64,000 nt of DNA from JACPDI01 sp035463475 (GTDB lineage Bacteria > Acidobacteriota > Vicinamibacteria > Vicinamibacterales > 2-12-FULL-66-21): positions 1 to 64,000 of the forward strand of contig DATHTE010000087.1 of NCBI GenBank assembly GCA_035463475.1, given 5' to 3'. The notes below the pieces were generated by a model, which saw only the letters and a list, made by a program, of their open reading frames with translations, ran no database searches and was not told the origin of the DNA. The position numbers and the translations under genes were made by a program. Positions 25,143 through 34,424 of the stretch are shown in pieces; positions within the stretch are counted from its first letter, which is position 1; each line of letters begins with the position of its first letter.

Positions 25143-26198
25143 CTACGTACTCACGGGGAGGGCGAGGAAAAAGCGCGCGATCGTCTCGCGGAGCTCGCCG
25201 ACGGATGCGGCGGAGTTGATCGCGACGCGAAGGTGGCCGCCGCTCTCGAGCCCCTTCGTGTACCACGACCCCAACGCGCGCAGCTTGTTGACGACCCAGC
25301 GCTCACGGCTGACGGCGAACGCCGAGGGCCGCACGCCGAAGGCCGAAGGCGTCTCCGCCGAATGGCGGAAGCCGGCCTCCTCGTCAGTCCCCTCGTTGAG
25401 CAGCAGATCGATGTAGGCCAGTAGAAATCTCCCCCGGTCCTCGAGACTCACCGGACGGGGCTCGCGGCCGGCAGCGAGGTCCGCCGCCTGGGCAAAGATC
25501 CACGGATTGCGCAGCGCGCCGCGCCCCACCAGGACACCCGCGATGCGCCCATCGGACAGCTTGTCCACGACCTGCCGCGGCTCCACGCAGTCGCCGCTGC
25601 CGAGCACCGGTATGTTCACGGCGGCGGCCACGCGTCCAATCAGCTCCCAGTCGGACTCGCCGCTGTACGACTGGGCTGCCGTGCGGCCGTGCACGGCGAC
25701 CGCGGCGGCGCCGGCGTCTTCCATCATTCGCGCAAGGACAGGCGCGTTGACTTCGCGCTCGTTCCATCCCGCGCGCATCTTGACGGTGACCGGGACCTCG
25801 ACCGCGCGCGTCATGGCGCGCACGATGGCGGCAGCGTGCTCAGGCTCGCGCATGAGACTGCAGCCGGCGTTGTGCTTCGCGATCTTCGGCACGGGGCAGC
25901 CCATGTTCACGTCGACAATATCGGCCCCGAGCCCCTCGACGATCTGCGCCGCCTCCGCCATCTTGGCCGGGTCTCCGCCGAAGATCTGGACCGCCACGGG
26001 ACGCTCTTCCTCCGTGTATTCCGCGTACTGCAGGGTCCGGTCGATCCCGCGCACGAGCCCCTCGGCGCTGACCATCTCGGTCACAACGAGGCTGCAGCCG
26101 CCCTGTCGCTTCACGAGACGGCGGAACGCCGTGTCGGTCATCCCGGCCATCGGCGCCATCGCAAACGGCGGCGCAAGCGGCACGTTGCCAATTCGCAT
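25143..26198 (-). CDS. dusB: tRNA-dihydrouridine synthase (DusB type) with repeat-derived insert
   Basis: 351 residues from ATG 26198 (a TTG at 26222 is possible). It reduces uridine in tRNA with FMN and NADPH. Visible marks: APMAGMTDTAFRRL, MVSAEGL, DIVDVNMGCPVPKIAKHNAG with the catalytic Cys in NMGCP, VTVKMRAGWNE, and GRTAAQSYSG. The C-terminal helical domain contains residues ~284-299 (PSAFGVRPSAFAVS) encoded by the heptamer array 25303-25350, then RWVVNKLRALGSWYTKGL. The insert lies in a surface region outside the catalytic barrel and preserves the frame. Confidence 0.9.
   Translation of the reverse strand: MRIGNVPLAPPFAMAPMAGMTDTAFRRLVKRQGGCSLVVTEMVSAEGLVRGIDRTLQYAEYTEEERPVAVQIFGGDPAKMAEAAQIVEGLGADIVDVNMGCPVPKIAKHNAGCSLMREPEHAAAIVRAMTRAVEVPVTVKMRAGWNEREVNAPVLARMMEDAGAAAVAVHGRTAAQSYSGESDWELIGRVAAAVNIPVLGSGDCVEPRQVVDKLSDGRIAGVLVGRGALRNPWIFAQAADLAAGREPRPVSLEDRGRFLLAYIDLLLNEGTDEEAGFRHSAETPSAFGVRPSAFAVSRERWVVNKLRALGSWYTKGLESGGHLRVAINSAASVGELRETIARFFLALPVST
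25303..25350 (-). repeat. In-frame heptamer array inside dus
   Basis: Forty-eight bases inside the dus gene read, on the minus strand, GCCTTCG, GCCTTCG, GCGTGCG, GCCCTCG, the six-base GCGTTC, GCCGTCA, GCCGTGA. Six units of seven plus one of six give exactly 16 codons, so the frame is kept. Units match those in the intergenic array 10552-10592. Confidence 0.75.
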
Positions 26199-26243
26199 CC
26201 TGAACCCTGAGGCCTCTACCAAACTCTGAACCTATCCTGAAGC
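26199..26243. repeat. Degenerate heptamer array between dus and nusG-like genes
   Basis: The 45-base gap reads CCTGAAC, CCTGAGG, CCTCTAC, then CTGAACC- and CCTGAAG-like units on the plus strand, resembling a decayed array of the same period. The dus start region is affected: no clear ribosome binding site precedes its ATG, only AGG stretches made by the repeat. Confidence 0.45.
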
Positions 26244-26759
26244 CTAGTACGCCCTGACGTCCGCCGCGTCCACCTCGACGCTGACCGCCTGTCCGATCAG
26301 ATCGACCGCGAGCACGAGGCGCGCGTGCGATCCCTTCCGGACGAGCCGGCCGACGACGCCGCGGAGGGGCCCGTGCGTGACTTCGACCATCGTGCCTTCG
26401 CGGATCAGAGGGCAGGGGTCGTATTGCAGATCGCTGGTCACCAGACGCCTGATCCCGTCGATCTCGAGATCCGGCACGGGGGCCGGCTCTCCGTCGAACG
26501 ACACGATGCTGACCACGCCGTTGCAGGTGAGAATGGGCAGGCGCTCGCGGGCCTCGAAGCGCGCGAAGCAGTATCCCGGAAACAGCGGCCAGTCGATCTT
26601 CTTCTTGCGGTCCTTCCACCGGCTCCAGCGGGGGATTGTTGGGAGAAAGACCTCGAAGCCCTTGCGCTCGAGCTGCTCGCGAACGACCTGCTCGTGGCGC
26701 GATCGGGTCCACACCGCGTACCAGGCGAGTCCGGCAGGCGTGGTGGAGGGGCCCGTCAC
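26244..26759 (-). CDS. NusG-like transcription antiterminator (UpxY/RfaH group)
   Basis: 171 residues if GTG 26759 is the start; a longer frame to 26861 overlaps the SurA-like gene and its N-terminus is unconserved. The NGN domain starts GLAWYAVWTRSRHEQVVREQ with FEVFLPTIPRW and WPLFPGYCFARF. The C-terminal KOW region is REGTMVEVTHGPLRGVVGRL. Specialised NusG paralogs of this type bind elongating polymerase at polysaccharide or secondary operons. The surrounding operon (surA-like, mfd) is not a polysaccharide locus. Confidence 0.85.
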   Translation of the reverse strand: MTGPSTTPAGLAWYAVWTRSRHEQVVREQLERKGFEVFLPTIPRWSRWKDRKKKIDWPLFPGYCFARFEARERLPILTCNGVVSIVSFDGEPAPVPDLEIDGIRRLVTSDLQYDPCPLIREGTMVEVTHGPLRGVVGRLVRKGSHARLVLAVDLIGQAVSVEVDAADVRAY

Positions 26760-26776
26760 CGCATCAGCGCTGCCTG

Positions 26777-27856
26777 TCAGCTGGCGCTCCCGGAAGGTGC
26801 GGCGGCCTGCAGCTCCTTCATCTTCTGCTCGTAGAGCTGCCGCAGTTCCTCGCTTTTCCACTCGATGATCGCTTCCGAACGCACACGCCGGAGGTACTTC
26901 TCGACTTCGCCGCGCCGCTTCTGGTTGTAGACCGCATCCGCGATCTTGTCGCGGACTTCCTCGAACGGCTGGCGCAGGGCCGCCGTCGCCGATTCGAGCT
27001 TGAGCAGCTGAAACCCCCGGGGCGTGCGGATCGGCTCGGTGACCTCGCCCGGCTTCATCTTCGCGAGCCGTTCCTGCAGCTCGGGCGCCAGTTCCGTGGG
27101 CGCGATCGGCCCGATCAGCCCGCCGTTCGCCTTGGACGGCGCGTCGGACACCTCGGAGGCGACGCGGCCGAAGTCCTCGCCTCCCTTCGTGACGCGATCG
27201 CGAATCTCGTTCACGCGCGACTCGGTGGCCTCCGCGGACGCGACGCTGACCGCTTTCTCGCCCGTCGGCGTCGTCGTTTCGGGGATCGTGATCAGGATCT
27301 CGCGCAGCGTCACCTGCGCGGAGGTCGTGAACTCCTGCGGGTGCGCGTCGTAGTACTTCCGCGCATCCTCCTCCGTGATGCTGATCTTCTGCATCACTTC
27401 GACCTGCTGCACGCGGTCGATGACCATTCGGCGCTCGATCGAGTCGCGCAGCTGCTGGAGCGTCATCCCTTCCTGCTTCAGCGCGGCGTTGAACTGCTCC
27501 TCGCTCTCGAGCCGGTTCTCCTTCTTGATGTTCGCGAGAATCTGCGTGAACTGCTCGTCGCTCAGCCGGTAGCCCAGCTCGCGCCCGCGCTGCAGCAGGA
27601 GCATCTCGTCGATCGCGTCCACGAGGATGTCCGGCGTCACGTCGGCGAGCATCTTCTTGAGCTGCTCGTCGTTCCGCACGTCCTCCTCGCGGAGCTGCGG
27701 GTTCTTCTGGCGCAACGCGAGGATCTGGCGCTCCTCGAGCTGGGTCTTGGTCAGGATCTGCCCGTTCACCTTGACGAGCACACGTTCCACGATCTCGGCG
27801 CGCGCGGGCAACCCCAGCGCGGCCGCGACGACGACGGCGGCAAACAGTCTGTTCAC
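26777..27856 (-). CDS. SurA-like periplasmic peptidyl-prolyl isomerase/chaperone
   Basis: 359 residues with a signal peptide (LFAAVVVAAALGLPARA). A SurA N-terminal domain (about 22-170) includes VLVKVNGQILTKTQLEERQ and ERRMVIDRVQQVEVM. A parvulin-type domain follows (about 185-305: VTLREILITIPE, FGRVASEVSDAPSKANGG, PGEVTEPIRTPRGFQLLK). SurA-type proteins help outer-membrane proteins fold. It is 24 bases downstream of mfd. Confidence 0.88.
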   Translation of the reverse strand: MNRLFAAVVVAAALGLPARAEIVERVLVKVNGQILTKTQLEERQILALRQKNPQLREEDVRNDEQLKKMLADVTPDILVDAIDEMLLLQRGRELGYRLSDEQFTQILANIKKENRLESEEQFNAALKQEGMTLQQLRDSIERRMVIDRVQQVEVMQKISITEEDARKYYDAHPQEFTTSAQVTLREILITIPETTTPTGEKAVSVASAEATESRVNEIRDRVTKGGEDFGRVASEVSDAPSKANGGLIGPIAPTELAPELQERLAKMKPGEVTEPIRTPRGFQLLKLESATAALRQPFEEVRDKIADAVYNQKRRGEVEKYLRRVRSEAIIEWKSEELRQLYEQKMKELQAAAPSGSAS

Positions 27857-27880
27857 AACAACCCCTGAGAAATCAGTATT

Positions 27881-30800
27881 TTAGCCTACGATCAGGCCTT
27901 CGCTCAACTCCGCCAGCAGGCTGCCGACGCGATCGAACAGGCCGTTTTCACCGCGTGGGTCCTCTTTGGGCCGGCGCAGGATGCTCTCCCGGTCGAACCC
28001 GGGCGCGACTTCGCCGGCTGTCGCCCGGGCGGTCCACCACGAAACGCCGCTTGAAACGGGCCGCTTCCCGGGGCCCCTGCGCGAGGCGGCGGGCGGCGGC
28101 GGGGAGGCCCGCAGCGGCAGCGACGGCCGCGCCGGCCGGTCCGTGCGGGTTGGCGCCTCTGGCGTCTCGACAGACCTCCTGAGGTCGATCTTCAGCACCG
28201 TTGGCGGAACGAGAGTCAGGTCGTCGCGCGCCTGCACGAGCCTCACCAGGAACGCGGCATCGAGCCTCGCGTCGGGCCTGAATCTTAAGACGACCGTCTG
28301 ACCCTCGCGGTCGAGCGATTCGACCCCGAGCCGATCCGCCATGATCCGGATGCGGGAATAGTCGCCGAGGTTCAGCACGGACGCCGGAAGAGCGCCGTAG
28401 CGATCGCGCAACTCCGCGAGGATGGTCTCCAGCGCCGATTCGTCGCGCGCCGCCGCGATCCGTCGGTACACGGCCAGCCGCTGGTTCATGTCCGGGATGA
28501 AGGCCTCTTCGATGCGCAGGTCCACACGCAGGTTGACCGAGGCGCGACGCTCGTCCTCCAGGTCCTCTCCCTTGAGCTCGCGCACCGTGTCTTCGAGGAG
28601 CTTCATGTAGGTGTCGAAGCCGACGGCCTCGATGTGCCCGCTCTGCTCGCCGCCGAGCAGGTTGCCGGCGCCGCGGATCTCGAGGTCGAGCGCCGCGATG
28701 CGGAACCCGCTGCCCAGGTCGCTGAACTCGCGGATGGCCGCGAGCCGTTTGCGGGCGACGGGGGAGAGGGCCTCCTCGGGCGGGATGAGCAGGTACGCGT
28801 AGGCCCGACGATCGGAACGGCCAACGCGGCCGCGCAGCTGGTAGAGCTGCGCAAGGCCGTACCGGTCCGCGCGGTTCACCACCAGGGTGTTCGCGTTCGG
28901 AATGTCCAGCCCGTTCTCGATGATCGTCGTCGCGACCAGCACGTCGCATTCGTACGCGACGAAGTCCACCATGACCTTCTCGAGATCGTCCTCGCCCATC
29001 TGCCCGTGCGCGATTCGAAGCCTCGCCTCGGGCACGAGGCGGGTGATGAGGTTCGCCACCGAGTAGATCGACTCCACCCGGTTGTGGACGAAGTAGACCT
29101 GCCCTGCGCGGTCCAGCTCGTTGCGGATCGCGCGCGCGATGATCTGCGCGTCGAACTTCACCACGCTCGTCTGGATCGCGAGGCGATCCTTCGGCGGTGT
29201 CTCGATGATCGACATGTCGCGGATGCCGACGAGCGACATGTTGAGCGTTCGTGGAATCGGCGTCGCGGTCATCGTCAGCACGTCCACGCGCTTGCGGAGC
29301 CGTTTGATCCGCTCCTTGTGCGCGACGCCGAACCGCTGCTCCTCGTCCACGACGAGCAGACCAAGATCCTTGAACTGCACGTCCTTCGAGAGCAGCCGGT
29401 GCGTGCCCACGATGATGTCCACGCGGCCGGCCGACAACTCGGCGAGCGTCTGCTTCTGCTCCGCCTTCGATCGGAACCGGCTGATCATGTCGATCACGAG
29501 CGGAAACCCGTCGAACCGGCGGCGCAACGTCTTCAGGTGCTGGAACGCGAGCACGGTTGTCGGCGCGAGGACGGCGACCTGCTTCCCGTCCATCACCGCC
29601 TTGAACGCCGCGCGCATCGCGACTTCGGTCTTTCCGTAGCCGACGTCGCCACACAGCAGCCGGTCCATCGGCGTCGGCGTCTCCATGTCGCGCTTGATGT
29701 CGGCGATCGCCGCTCGCTGGTCCGGCGTCAGCTCGAACTCGAACGCGTCCTCGAACTCCTGCTGCCAGTGCGTGTCTTCGCTGAACGCGTGCCCGGCGAT
29801 CGACTTGCGCGAGGCGTAGAGCTTCAACAGCTCCTCCGCCATGTCGCGCATCGCCTTCTTGACCCGGCTCTTGGCGCGCTCCCACGTGGTGCCGCCGAGC
29901 CGGTCCAGCGTGGGCCGCGCGCCGCCGGTGTATTTCTGCACCAGGTCGAGGCGCTCGACAGGCACGAACAGCTTGTCCTCGCCGGCGTACCGGAGCTCCA
30001 TGAACTCCTGCACGTCGGCACCCCCGGCACCGACCGTGATCTGTTTCAGCCCGACGAACACGCCGATGCCGTGGTCCACGTGCACCACGTGATCGCCGAC
30101 CTTCAGGTCGCGGAAGTCGGAGAGGAACGCCCCTTTCGCGGCGCGGCGCCGGTCGTGCGTGCGCCATTCTTCCTCGAAGAGATCGGTCTCGGCCCAGACC
30201 TGGATCGCGGCGTCCGGCAGGCAGAAGCCCCGCGAAAGACGCCCGGTCCCCACGAGCACCGTCGCGCTGTGGGACTCCTCGGCGCGATCGAGGTCCACCG
30301 CGACCACGTCGTAGTCGCGCAGGAGTTCCACCGTGCGCTCCACGCGGCCGTGCGTCGCGGCGATGAACAGCACCCGGTCCCCTCGCGCCCGCGCGCGGCG
30401 GATCTCCTCGACCCAGTCCGGAACGCGGCCGCGGAACGCGACGGCAGGCTGGCAGGGAATGTGGCGGGTGCCCGGCTGCGAGGTGTCGAGGCCGAGCTCC
30501 TCGAGCGACACCCCGCGGTCCAGAACGGGCGCGAAGTGCTCCAGCGTGGCGATGACGGCGGCGGGTTCCGGCACGAGCGTGTGCGGGAGCCGCGCGAGCG
30601 AGTCCTGGTAGCTCGCCTGGATCTGCTCGACCCGCTTCGCCGCTCGCGCGCCGACCTCCTCGGGCTCTGACACGAACACCGCCCAGTCGCTCCCGCGCGC
30701 CAGGTAGTCGAGCAGTGTCGCCGATCGATCCCCCCCCACGTCGATCGCATCGTCCAGTTGATCGCGCAGTGGCATGACGCCCGCGCGATCCAGCGTTTCG

Positions 30801-31468
30801 ATCGACCGCTGCGTCGTCGGGTCGTAACGTCGGATGGACTCGATAGTGTCGCCGATGAACTCGATCCGGACGGGAAAGTCGTCTCCGGCAGGGAAGAAGT
30901 CCACCACGCCGCCGCGCACGCAGTACTCGCCGTGCTGATCGACCGGGTCCTCCCGCGTGTAGCCCGCCTCGGCAAGCAGCGCTCCGAGATCGAGCGGAGA
31001 GATGTCGATGCCGGTGGCGAGCTCCATGGAGGTCGAGATGACGCGCGCCGGCGCGCTGACCCGCGGCAGCAGGCCGGCGGCTGACGCGATCACGATGCGC
31101 GCCTGGCCGGTGGCCAGGGCGTGGAGGGCGCGTGCGCGCGCCGAGGAGACTTCGAAATGCGGCGCCAGGCCGCGGTACGGGTCGACCTCGGGGGAGGGGA
31201 AGGGCAGGACGGCCCGTCTCGCGTCGGCGTCGGAGAGCCCCTCGAGAGCCGAGAGGAAAAACCGAGCGTCAGAGCTCAGCTGTTCGACGTCGGCGTCACT
31301 GGGCGCAAGGAGCAGGCACCGTGTTTCCGCGGCTGCGCCAGCCACAAACAGCGCCTTGGCCGCGGCCGTCAGGCCCGTGACGCGCGACGGCGCCACACCG
31401 CTCCGCATGCGGCTGGCAGCCGACTTGAGCAGCGAGCGGAGCGTCAGCGAAGTGGACGTGATCTGCAC
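27881..31468 (-). CDS. mfd: Transcription-repair coupling factor Mfd
   Basis: 1195 residues starting at GTG 31468. The UvrB-like N-terminus (PFPSPEVDPYRGLAPH), RNA-polymerase-interacting domain (GDHVVHVDHGIGVFVGLKQI) and RecG-like helicase (CGDVGYGKTEVAMRAAFKAV; VVDEEQRFGV; TATPIPRTL; LRGRVGRSDRRAYAYL) are all present, with the TRCF domain near 1000-1100. Mfd removes stalled RNA polymerase at DNA lesions and recruits UvrAB. The C-terminal ~90 residues are Pro/Arg-rich and probably unstructured. No clear ribosome binding site precedes the GTG. Confidence 0.97.
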   Translation of the reverse strand: MQITSTSLTLRSLLKSAASRMRSGVAPSRVTGLTAAAKALFVAGAAAETRCLLLAPSDADVEQLSSDARFFLSALEGLSDADARRAVLPFPSPEVDPYRGLAPHFEVSSARARALHALATGQARIVIASAAGLLPRVSAPARVISTSMELATGIDISPLDLGALLAEAGYTREDPVDQHGEYCVRGGVVDFFPAGDDFPVRIEFIGDTIESIRRYDPTTQRSIETLDRAGVMPLRDQLDDAIDVGGDRSATLLDYLARGSDWAVFVSEPEEVGARAAKRVEQIQASYQDSLARLPHTLVPEPAAVIATLEHFAPVLDRGVSLEELGLDTSQPGTRHIPCQPAVAFRGRVPDWVEEIRRARARGDRVLFIAATHGRVERTVELLRDYDVVAVDLDRAEESHSATVLVGTGRLSRGFCLPDAAIQVWAETDLFEEEWRTHDRRRAAKGAFLSDFRDLKVGDHVVHVDHGIGVFVGLKQITVGAGGADVQEFMELRYAGEDKLFVPVERLDLVQKYTGGARPTLDRLGGTTWERAKSRVKKAMRDMAEELLKLYASRKSIAGHAFSEDTHWQQEFEDAFEFELTPDQRAAIADIKRDMETPTPMDRLLCGDVGYGKTEVAMRAAFKAVMDGKQVAVLAPTTVLAFQHLKTLRRRFDGFPLVIDMISRFRSKAEQKQTLAELSAGRVDIIVGTHRLLSKDVQFKDLGLLVVDEEQRFGVAHKERIKRLRKRVDVLTMTATPIPRTLNMSLVGIRDMSIIETPPKDRLAIQTSVVKFDAQIIARAIRNELDRAGQVYFVHNRVESIYSVANLITRLVPEARLRIAHGQMGEDDLEKVMVDFVAYECDVLVATTIIENGLDIPNANTLVVNRADRYGLAQLYQLRGRVGRSDRRAYAYLLIPPEEALSPVARKRLAAIREFSDLGSGFRIAALDLEIRGAGNLLGGEQSGHIEAVGFDTYMKLLEDTVRELKGEDLEDERRASVNLRVDLRIEEAFIPDMNQRLAVYRRIAAARDESALETILAELRDRYGALPASVLNLGDYSRIRIMADRLGVESLDREGQTVVLRFRPDARLDAAFLVRLVQARDDLTLVPPTVLKIDLRRSVETPEAPTRTDRPARPSLPLRASPPPPAASRRGPGKRPVSSGVSWWTARATAGEVAPGFDRESILRRPKEDPRGENGLFDRVGSLLAELSEGLIVG

Positions 31469-31644
31469 GGGGGCGATCGTGCCAAAAAATGGAACCTTTC
31501 ATTCTAGCACCCCGGGATCCGTCGGCCGGGCGCGGCATCGATGAGCTCGGGAGCAAATTCTGCGCTCCTACACCCTCACAGGCGTAAGATGGCGGCAATT
31601 GGAGTCCACCTTCGGCTTCGACGGTTACCTTGGGGGAGGTCACC

Positions 31645-31839
31645 ATGAAGGTGCTGCACTGCGGAGATCTGATGCCGGGATGTAACACGGTCATCACCGG
31701 CAAGGACGCCGACGAGGTCCTCACGAAGGCCGAGACCCACGCGAGGAAGGAGCACAACATGGTGCTCATCCCACCGAGCGTGGTCGCTCAGATCGAAGCG
31801 GCGATCAAGGACGGGGAAGGTTCCGCGCCCGCTCGATAA
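31645..31839 (+). CDS. DUF1059-domain small protein
   Basis: 64 residues from ATG 31645 with GGGGGAGG seven bases upstream, a strong ribosome binding site. The sequence MKVLHCGDLMPGCNTVITGK followed by KAETHARKEHNM matches DUF1059, a Cys-containing small domain of unknown function (often Cys-x(5)-GC and a C-terminal His helix). Its 3' end overlaps the convergent rfaE2 gene by 35 bases. Confidence 0.88.
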   Translation: MKVLHCGDLMPGCNTVITGKDADEVLTKAETHARKEHNMVLIPPSVVAQIEAAIKDGEGSAPAR

Positions 31840-32278
31840 TCGCGCTCGTCGAGAATCCCTGCTCGACAGGCACCCGCACGACGCGTCCGCCGCGCGCCTC
31901 TACGGTGTCGCGGCCGACGATCTGGTCCGCCGGCCAGTCGGCTCCTTTCACGAGGACGTCCGGCTCAAGCCGGCGGACGATCTCCGTCGGCGTTTCCTCG
32001 TCGAAGATCACCACCGCGTCCACACAACGTAAAGCCGACAGCACCTCCGCGCGCTCGCGCTCCGGGTTCACCGGACGGGAAGGCCCCTTGTTCGCGCGGA
32101 CCGATCGATCCGAGTTCACCGCCACGATGAGGACGTCGCCTTCCGCGCGGGCCGCCTGCAGATAGCGCAGATGGCCCGGATGGAGGACGTCGAACACGCC
32201 GTTGGTAAAGACGACGCGGTGGCCGTGTCGGCGCCATTCGTCGACCAGACGCGATGCGCCGTCGAGGGTGACGATCAT
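31805..32278 (-). CDS. rfaE2: Heptose-1-phosphate adenylyltransferase (RfaE2/HldE C-domain type)
   Basis: 157 residues from ATG 32278, overlapping the upstream ABC-ATPase stop (ATGA). The nucleotidyltransferase motif GVFDVLHPGHLRYL (HxGH) and NSDRSVRANKG identify a cytidylyltransferase-like enzyme, and VKGADWPADQIVGRD is typical of RfaE domain II. It transfers AMP to D-glycero-beta-D-manno-heptose 1-phosphate for lipopolysaccharide core synthesis. It is a stand-alone second domain; the kinase domain must lie elsewhere. Coupling to a Wzm/Wzt exporter supports a surface-glycan role. Confidence 0.9.
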   Translation of the reverse strand: MIVTLDGASRLVDEWRRHGHRVVFTNGVFDVLHPGHLRYLQAARAEGDVLIVAVNSDRSVRANKGPSRPVNPERERAEVLSALRCVDAVVIFDEETPTEIVRRLEPDVLVKGADWPADQIVGRDTVEARGGRVVRVPVEQGFSTSAIIERARNLPRP

Positions 32279-33627
32279 GGAGCGCCTGGCACCCTGTCCA
32301 CCGGGATGTTCGCCGAGAACCGCCAGGCGTGCCTGGGCCGATAAATGCCCACGTCGTGCACCCGCGACTTCACGCGGAACGTGTAGAGCAGCCGGTGATA
32401 GTCGTACGGATAGCCGTCCTTCCGGTGCGCGGCCACGTCGAGTTTGTAGGTCCCCTCCACGAGGTCCACCCTCTCGATCTGGAACGTGACCTCCCCGCGA
32501 CCGCTGAACGGCCGCGGGCGCAGCCCCTCCAGATCCGTGTTGGTTCCGTAACAGCACACGCCTTCGGCGTTGAAGATCCCGACGCCGAACACCAGATCCT
32601 CCGTCGGCCTGGCGGCGTTCACGACGAGCGTGATCGACAGCGGTTCACCACTCTGGAACACGTGGCCGGCCGCTGCCTCGCGCCCGGCAATCCGTACGTC
32701 CACGATCTCGACGTCGCGCGAGCCCCATCGCCCTTCGACGGCCCGGAACCCGTCGATGGGTTGCCCAGGCGTCTCACCTCCCGGTTGCGCGGGGATGGCG
32801 CCTTCCGCGGCGCCCGCGGCGTCGGCCGCCACCGCCTGCTGCGCCCTCGCGTCGCTGGCCGCGAGGTGGGCTTCCTCGGTGTTCCCGACGTCGGTGATGT
32901 AACTGTCCACGACCCGTTTGGGATCGCCCTCAGCGCGCACGACGCCCGAGTCGAGCCAGAGCGCTTCGTCGCAGAAACGCTCGACCAGGCCGAGCGAGTG
33001 CGTCACCAGCAGGATCGTCTTCCCCCGCCGCTTGAACTCGGCGAACTTGTCGAGGCATTTGTGCGTGAAGCTCTCATCGCCCACCGCCAGCACCTCGTCC
33101 ACGAGGAGGACGTCGGGATCGACGTGGATGGCCACGGCGAATCCGAGGCGCATGTACATGCCGGATGAGTAGGTCTTCACCGGGGCATCGATGAACTCCT
33201 TCATCTCGGCGAACTCCACGATTTCGTCGAAACGCCGCGCCACCTCGCGCTTCGACAGGCCGAGCATGATGCCGTTGATGAACACGTTCTCGCGCCCCGA
33301 GATCTCGGGGTGAAAACCGGCCCCGAGCTCGATGAGCGCGGAGATCCGGCCGCGCACGCGGACGCTTCCGCTCGTGGGCTTCGAGATGCCGGCCACGAGC
33401 TTGAGGATCGTGCTCTTCCCGGATCCATTGCGTCCGACGACGCCGAAGGTGCTGCCGGAGCGTACGTCGAAGGAGACGCCGTTCACGGCGGTGAACGTCT
33501 CGTCCGGGCGCAGGTCGCGAATCAAGCTGCCCGAGATCAGCGCGCTCTTCAGCGTCGCGAACTGCCGCCGATGGCTGTACCGCCGGTAGACCTTCGTGAC
33601 GTCGCGGACCTCTATGGCGTTGAGCAT
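32275..33627 (-). CDS. Polysaccharide ABC exporter ATP-binding protein (Wzt type)
   Basis: 450 residues from ATG 33627. The ATPase domain has Walker A GRNGSGKST, the family motif IELGAGFHPEISGRENVF, signature YSSGMYMRLGFAVAIHVDP and Walker B VLLVDEVLAVGDESF. A long C-terminal domain (about 290-450) follows, as in Wzt proteins that bind the glycan end cap. The linker is rich in Ala/Gly. With the adjacent permease it should export an O-antigen-like or other surface polysaccharide. Confidence 0.93.
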   Translation of the reverse strand: MLNAIEVRDVTKVYRRYSHRRQFATLKSALISGSLIRDLRPDETFTAVNGVSFDVRSGSTFGVVGRNGSGKSTILKLVAGISKPTSGSVRVRGRISALIELGAGFHPEISGRENVFINGIMLGLSKREVARRFDEIVEFAEMKEFIDAPVKTYSSGMYMRLGFAVAIHVDPDVLLVDEVLAVGDESFTHKCLDKFAEFKRRGKTILLVTHSLGLVERFCDEALWLDSGVVRAEGDPKRVVDSYITDVGNTEEAHLAASDARAQQAVAADAAGAAEGAIPAQPGGETPGQPIDGFRAVEGRWGSRDVEIVDVRIAGREAAAGHVFQSGEPLSITLVVNAARPTEDLVFGVGIFNAEGVCCYGTNTDLEGLRPRPFSGRGEVTFQIERVDLVEGTYKLDVAAHRKDGYPYDYHRLLYTFRVKSRVHDVGIYRPRHAWRFSANIPVDRVPGAP

Positions 33628-33632
33628 GGCTG

Positions 33633-34424
33633 TCAGACTTCTTCGGCGAAGGAGTCGCGCAGGCGGTCGAAGACGAAGTACCCGAACAGGAACAGCGCGA
33701 GCGACGCCACCATCAGCGCCAGCAGCCACTTCCAGTGGCCGAACGGCCCCTCGTAGAAGAGGATCTCCTGGTAGGAGATCGCCAGGTGCGTGAACGGGTT
33801 GAAGTTCAGCAGCCGGCGGGCCGTGGGAGGCGCGAGCAGCATCGGGTAGATGATCGGTGTCGCGAAGAACCAGAACGTCAGCACGTTCGACAGGATGTCA
33901 CGCAGGTCGCGGAAGTGCACGGTGAGCGCCGACAGGACGAGCGCGAGGCCCAGCGTGAACACGAGCTGCACGAAGATGACGAGCGGAAACCAGGCCAGCT
34001 CCGCCAGCCCTAACGGGGCCTGGTAATACAACAGGAACGCCGCCAGGATCGGCAGCCCGAAGAAGAAGTGCACCATGTTCGCGAGCACGCTCACGATCGG
34101 CAGGATCTCGGCGGGGAACAGCACTTTCTTGATCAGGTTTCCCCCGGAGATCAGCACGTTCGACGACTCGAGCAGCGAGGTGCTGAACCACGTCCAGGGC
34201 AGGATGCCGCAGAACATGAAGAGGGCATACGGCTCGTGTCCCGGGGACCGCGCCGGGATCACGAACGTGAACACGAACGAGTAGATGAGGAGCAGCAGCA
34301 GCGGGTTGATGAACGACCAGAAGAACCCGAGGAGCGAGCCCCGGTAGCGGGCCTTCAGCTCGCGCGCCACCAGGCTCTGGATCAACCCGCGGTAGCGTGG
34401 GAGCTGCTGCAGGTTATGAAACAT
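33633..34424 (-). CDS. Polysaccharide ABC exporter permease (Wzm type)
   Basis: 263 residues with six hydrophobic helices, an N-terminal amphipathic segment (RGLIQSLVARELKARYRGSL) and the ABC-2 pattern GFFWSFINPLLLLLIYSFVF. Length and topology match Wzm/KpsM/TagG permeases. It lies five bases from the ATPase gene and overlaps the PP2C stop by 11 bases. Together with the Wzt-type ATPase it forms a glycan exporter. Confidence 0.92.
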   Translation of the reverse strand: MFHNLQQLPRYRGLIQSLVARELKARYRGSLLGFFWSFINPLLLLLIYSFVFTFVIPARSPGHEPYALFMFCGILPWTWFSTSLLESSNVLISGGNLIKKVLFPAEILPIVSVLANMVHFFFGLPILAAFLLYYQAPLGLAELAWFPLVIFVQLVFTLGLALVLSALTVHFRDLRDILSNVLTFWFFATPIIYPMLLAPPTARRLLNFNPFTHLAISYQEILFYEGPFGHWKWLLALMVASLALFLFGYFVFDRLRDSFAEEV

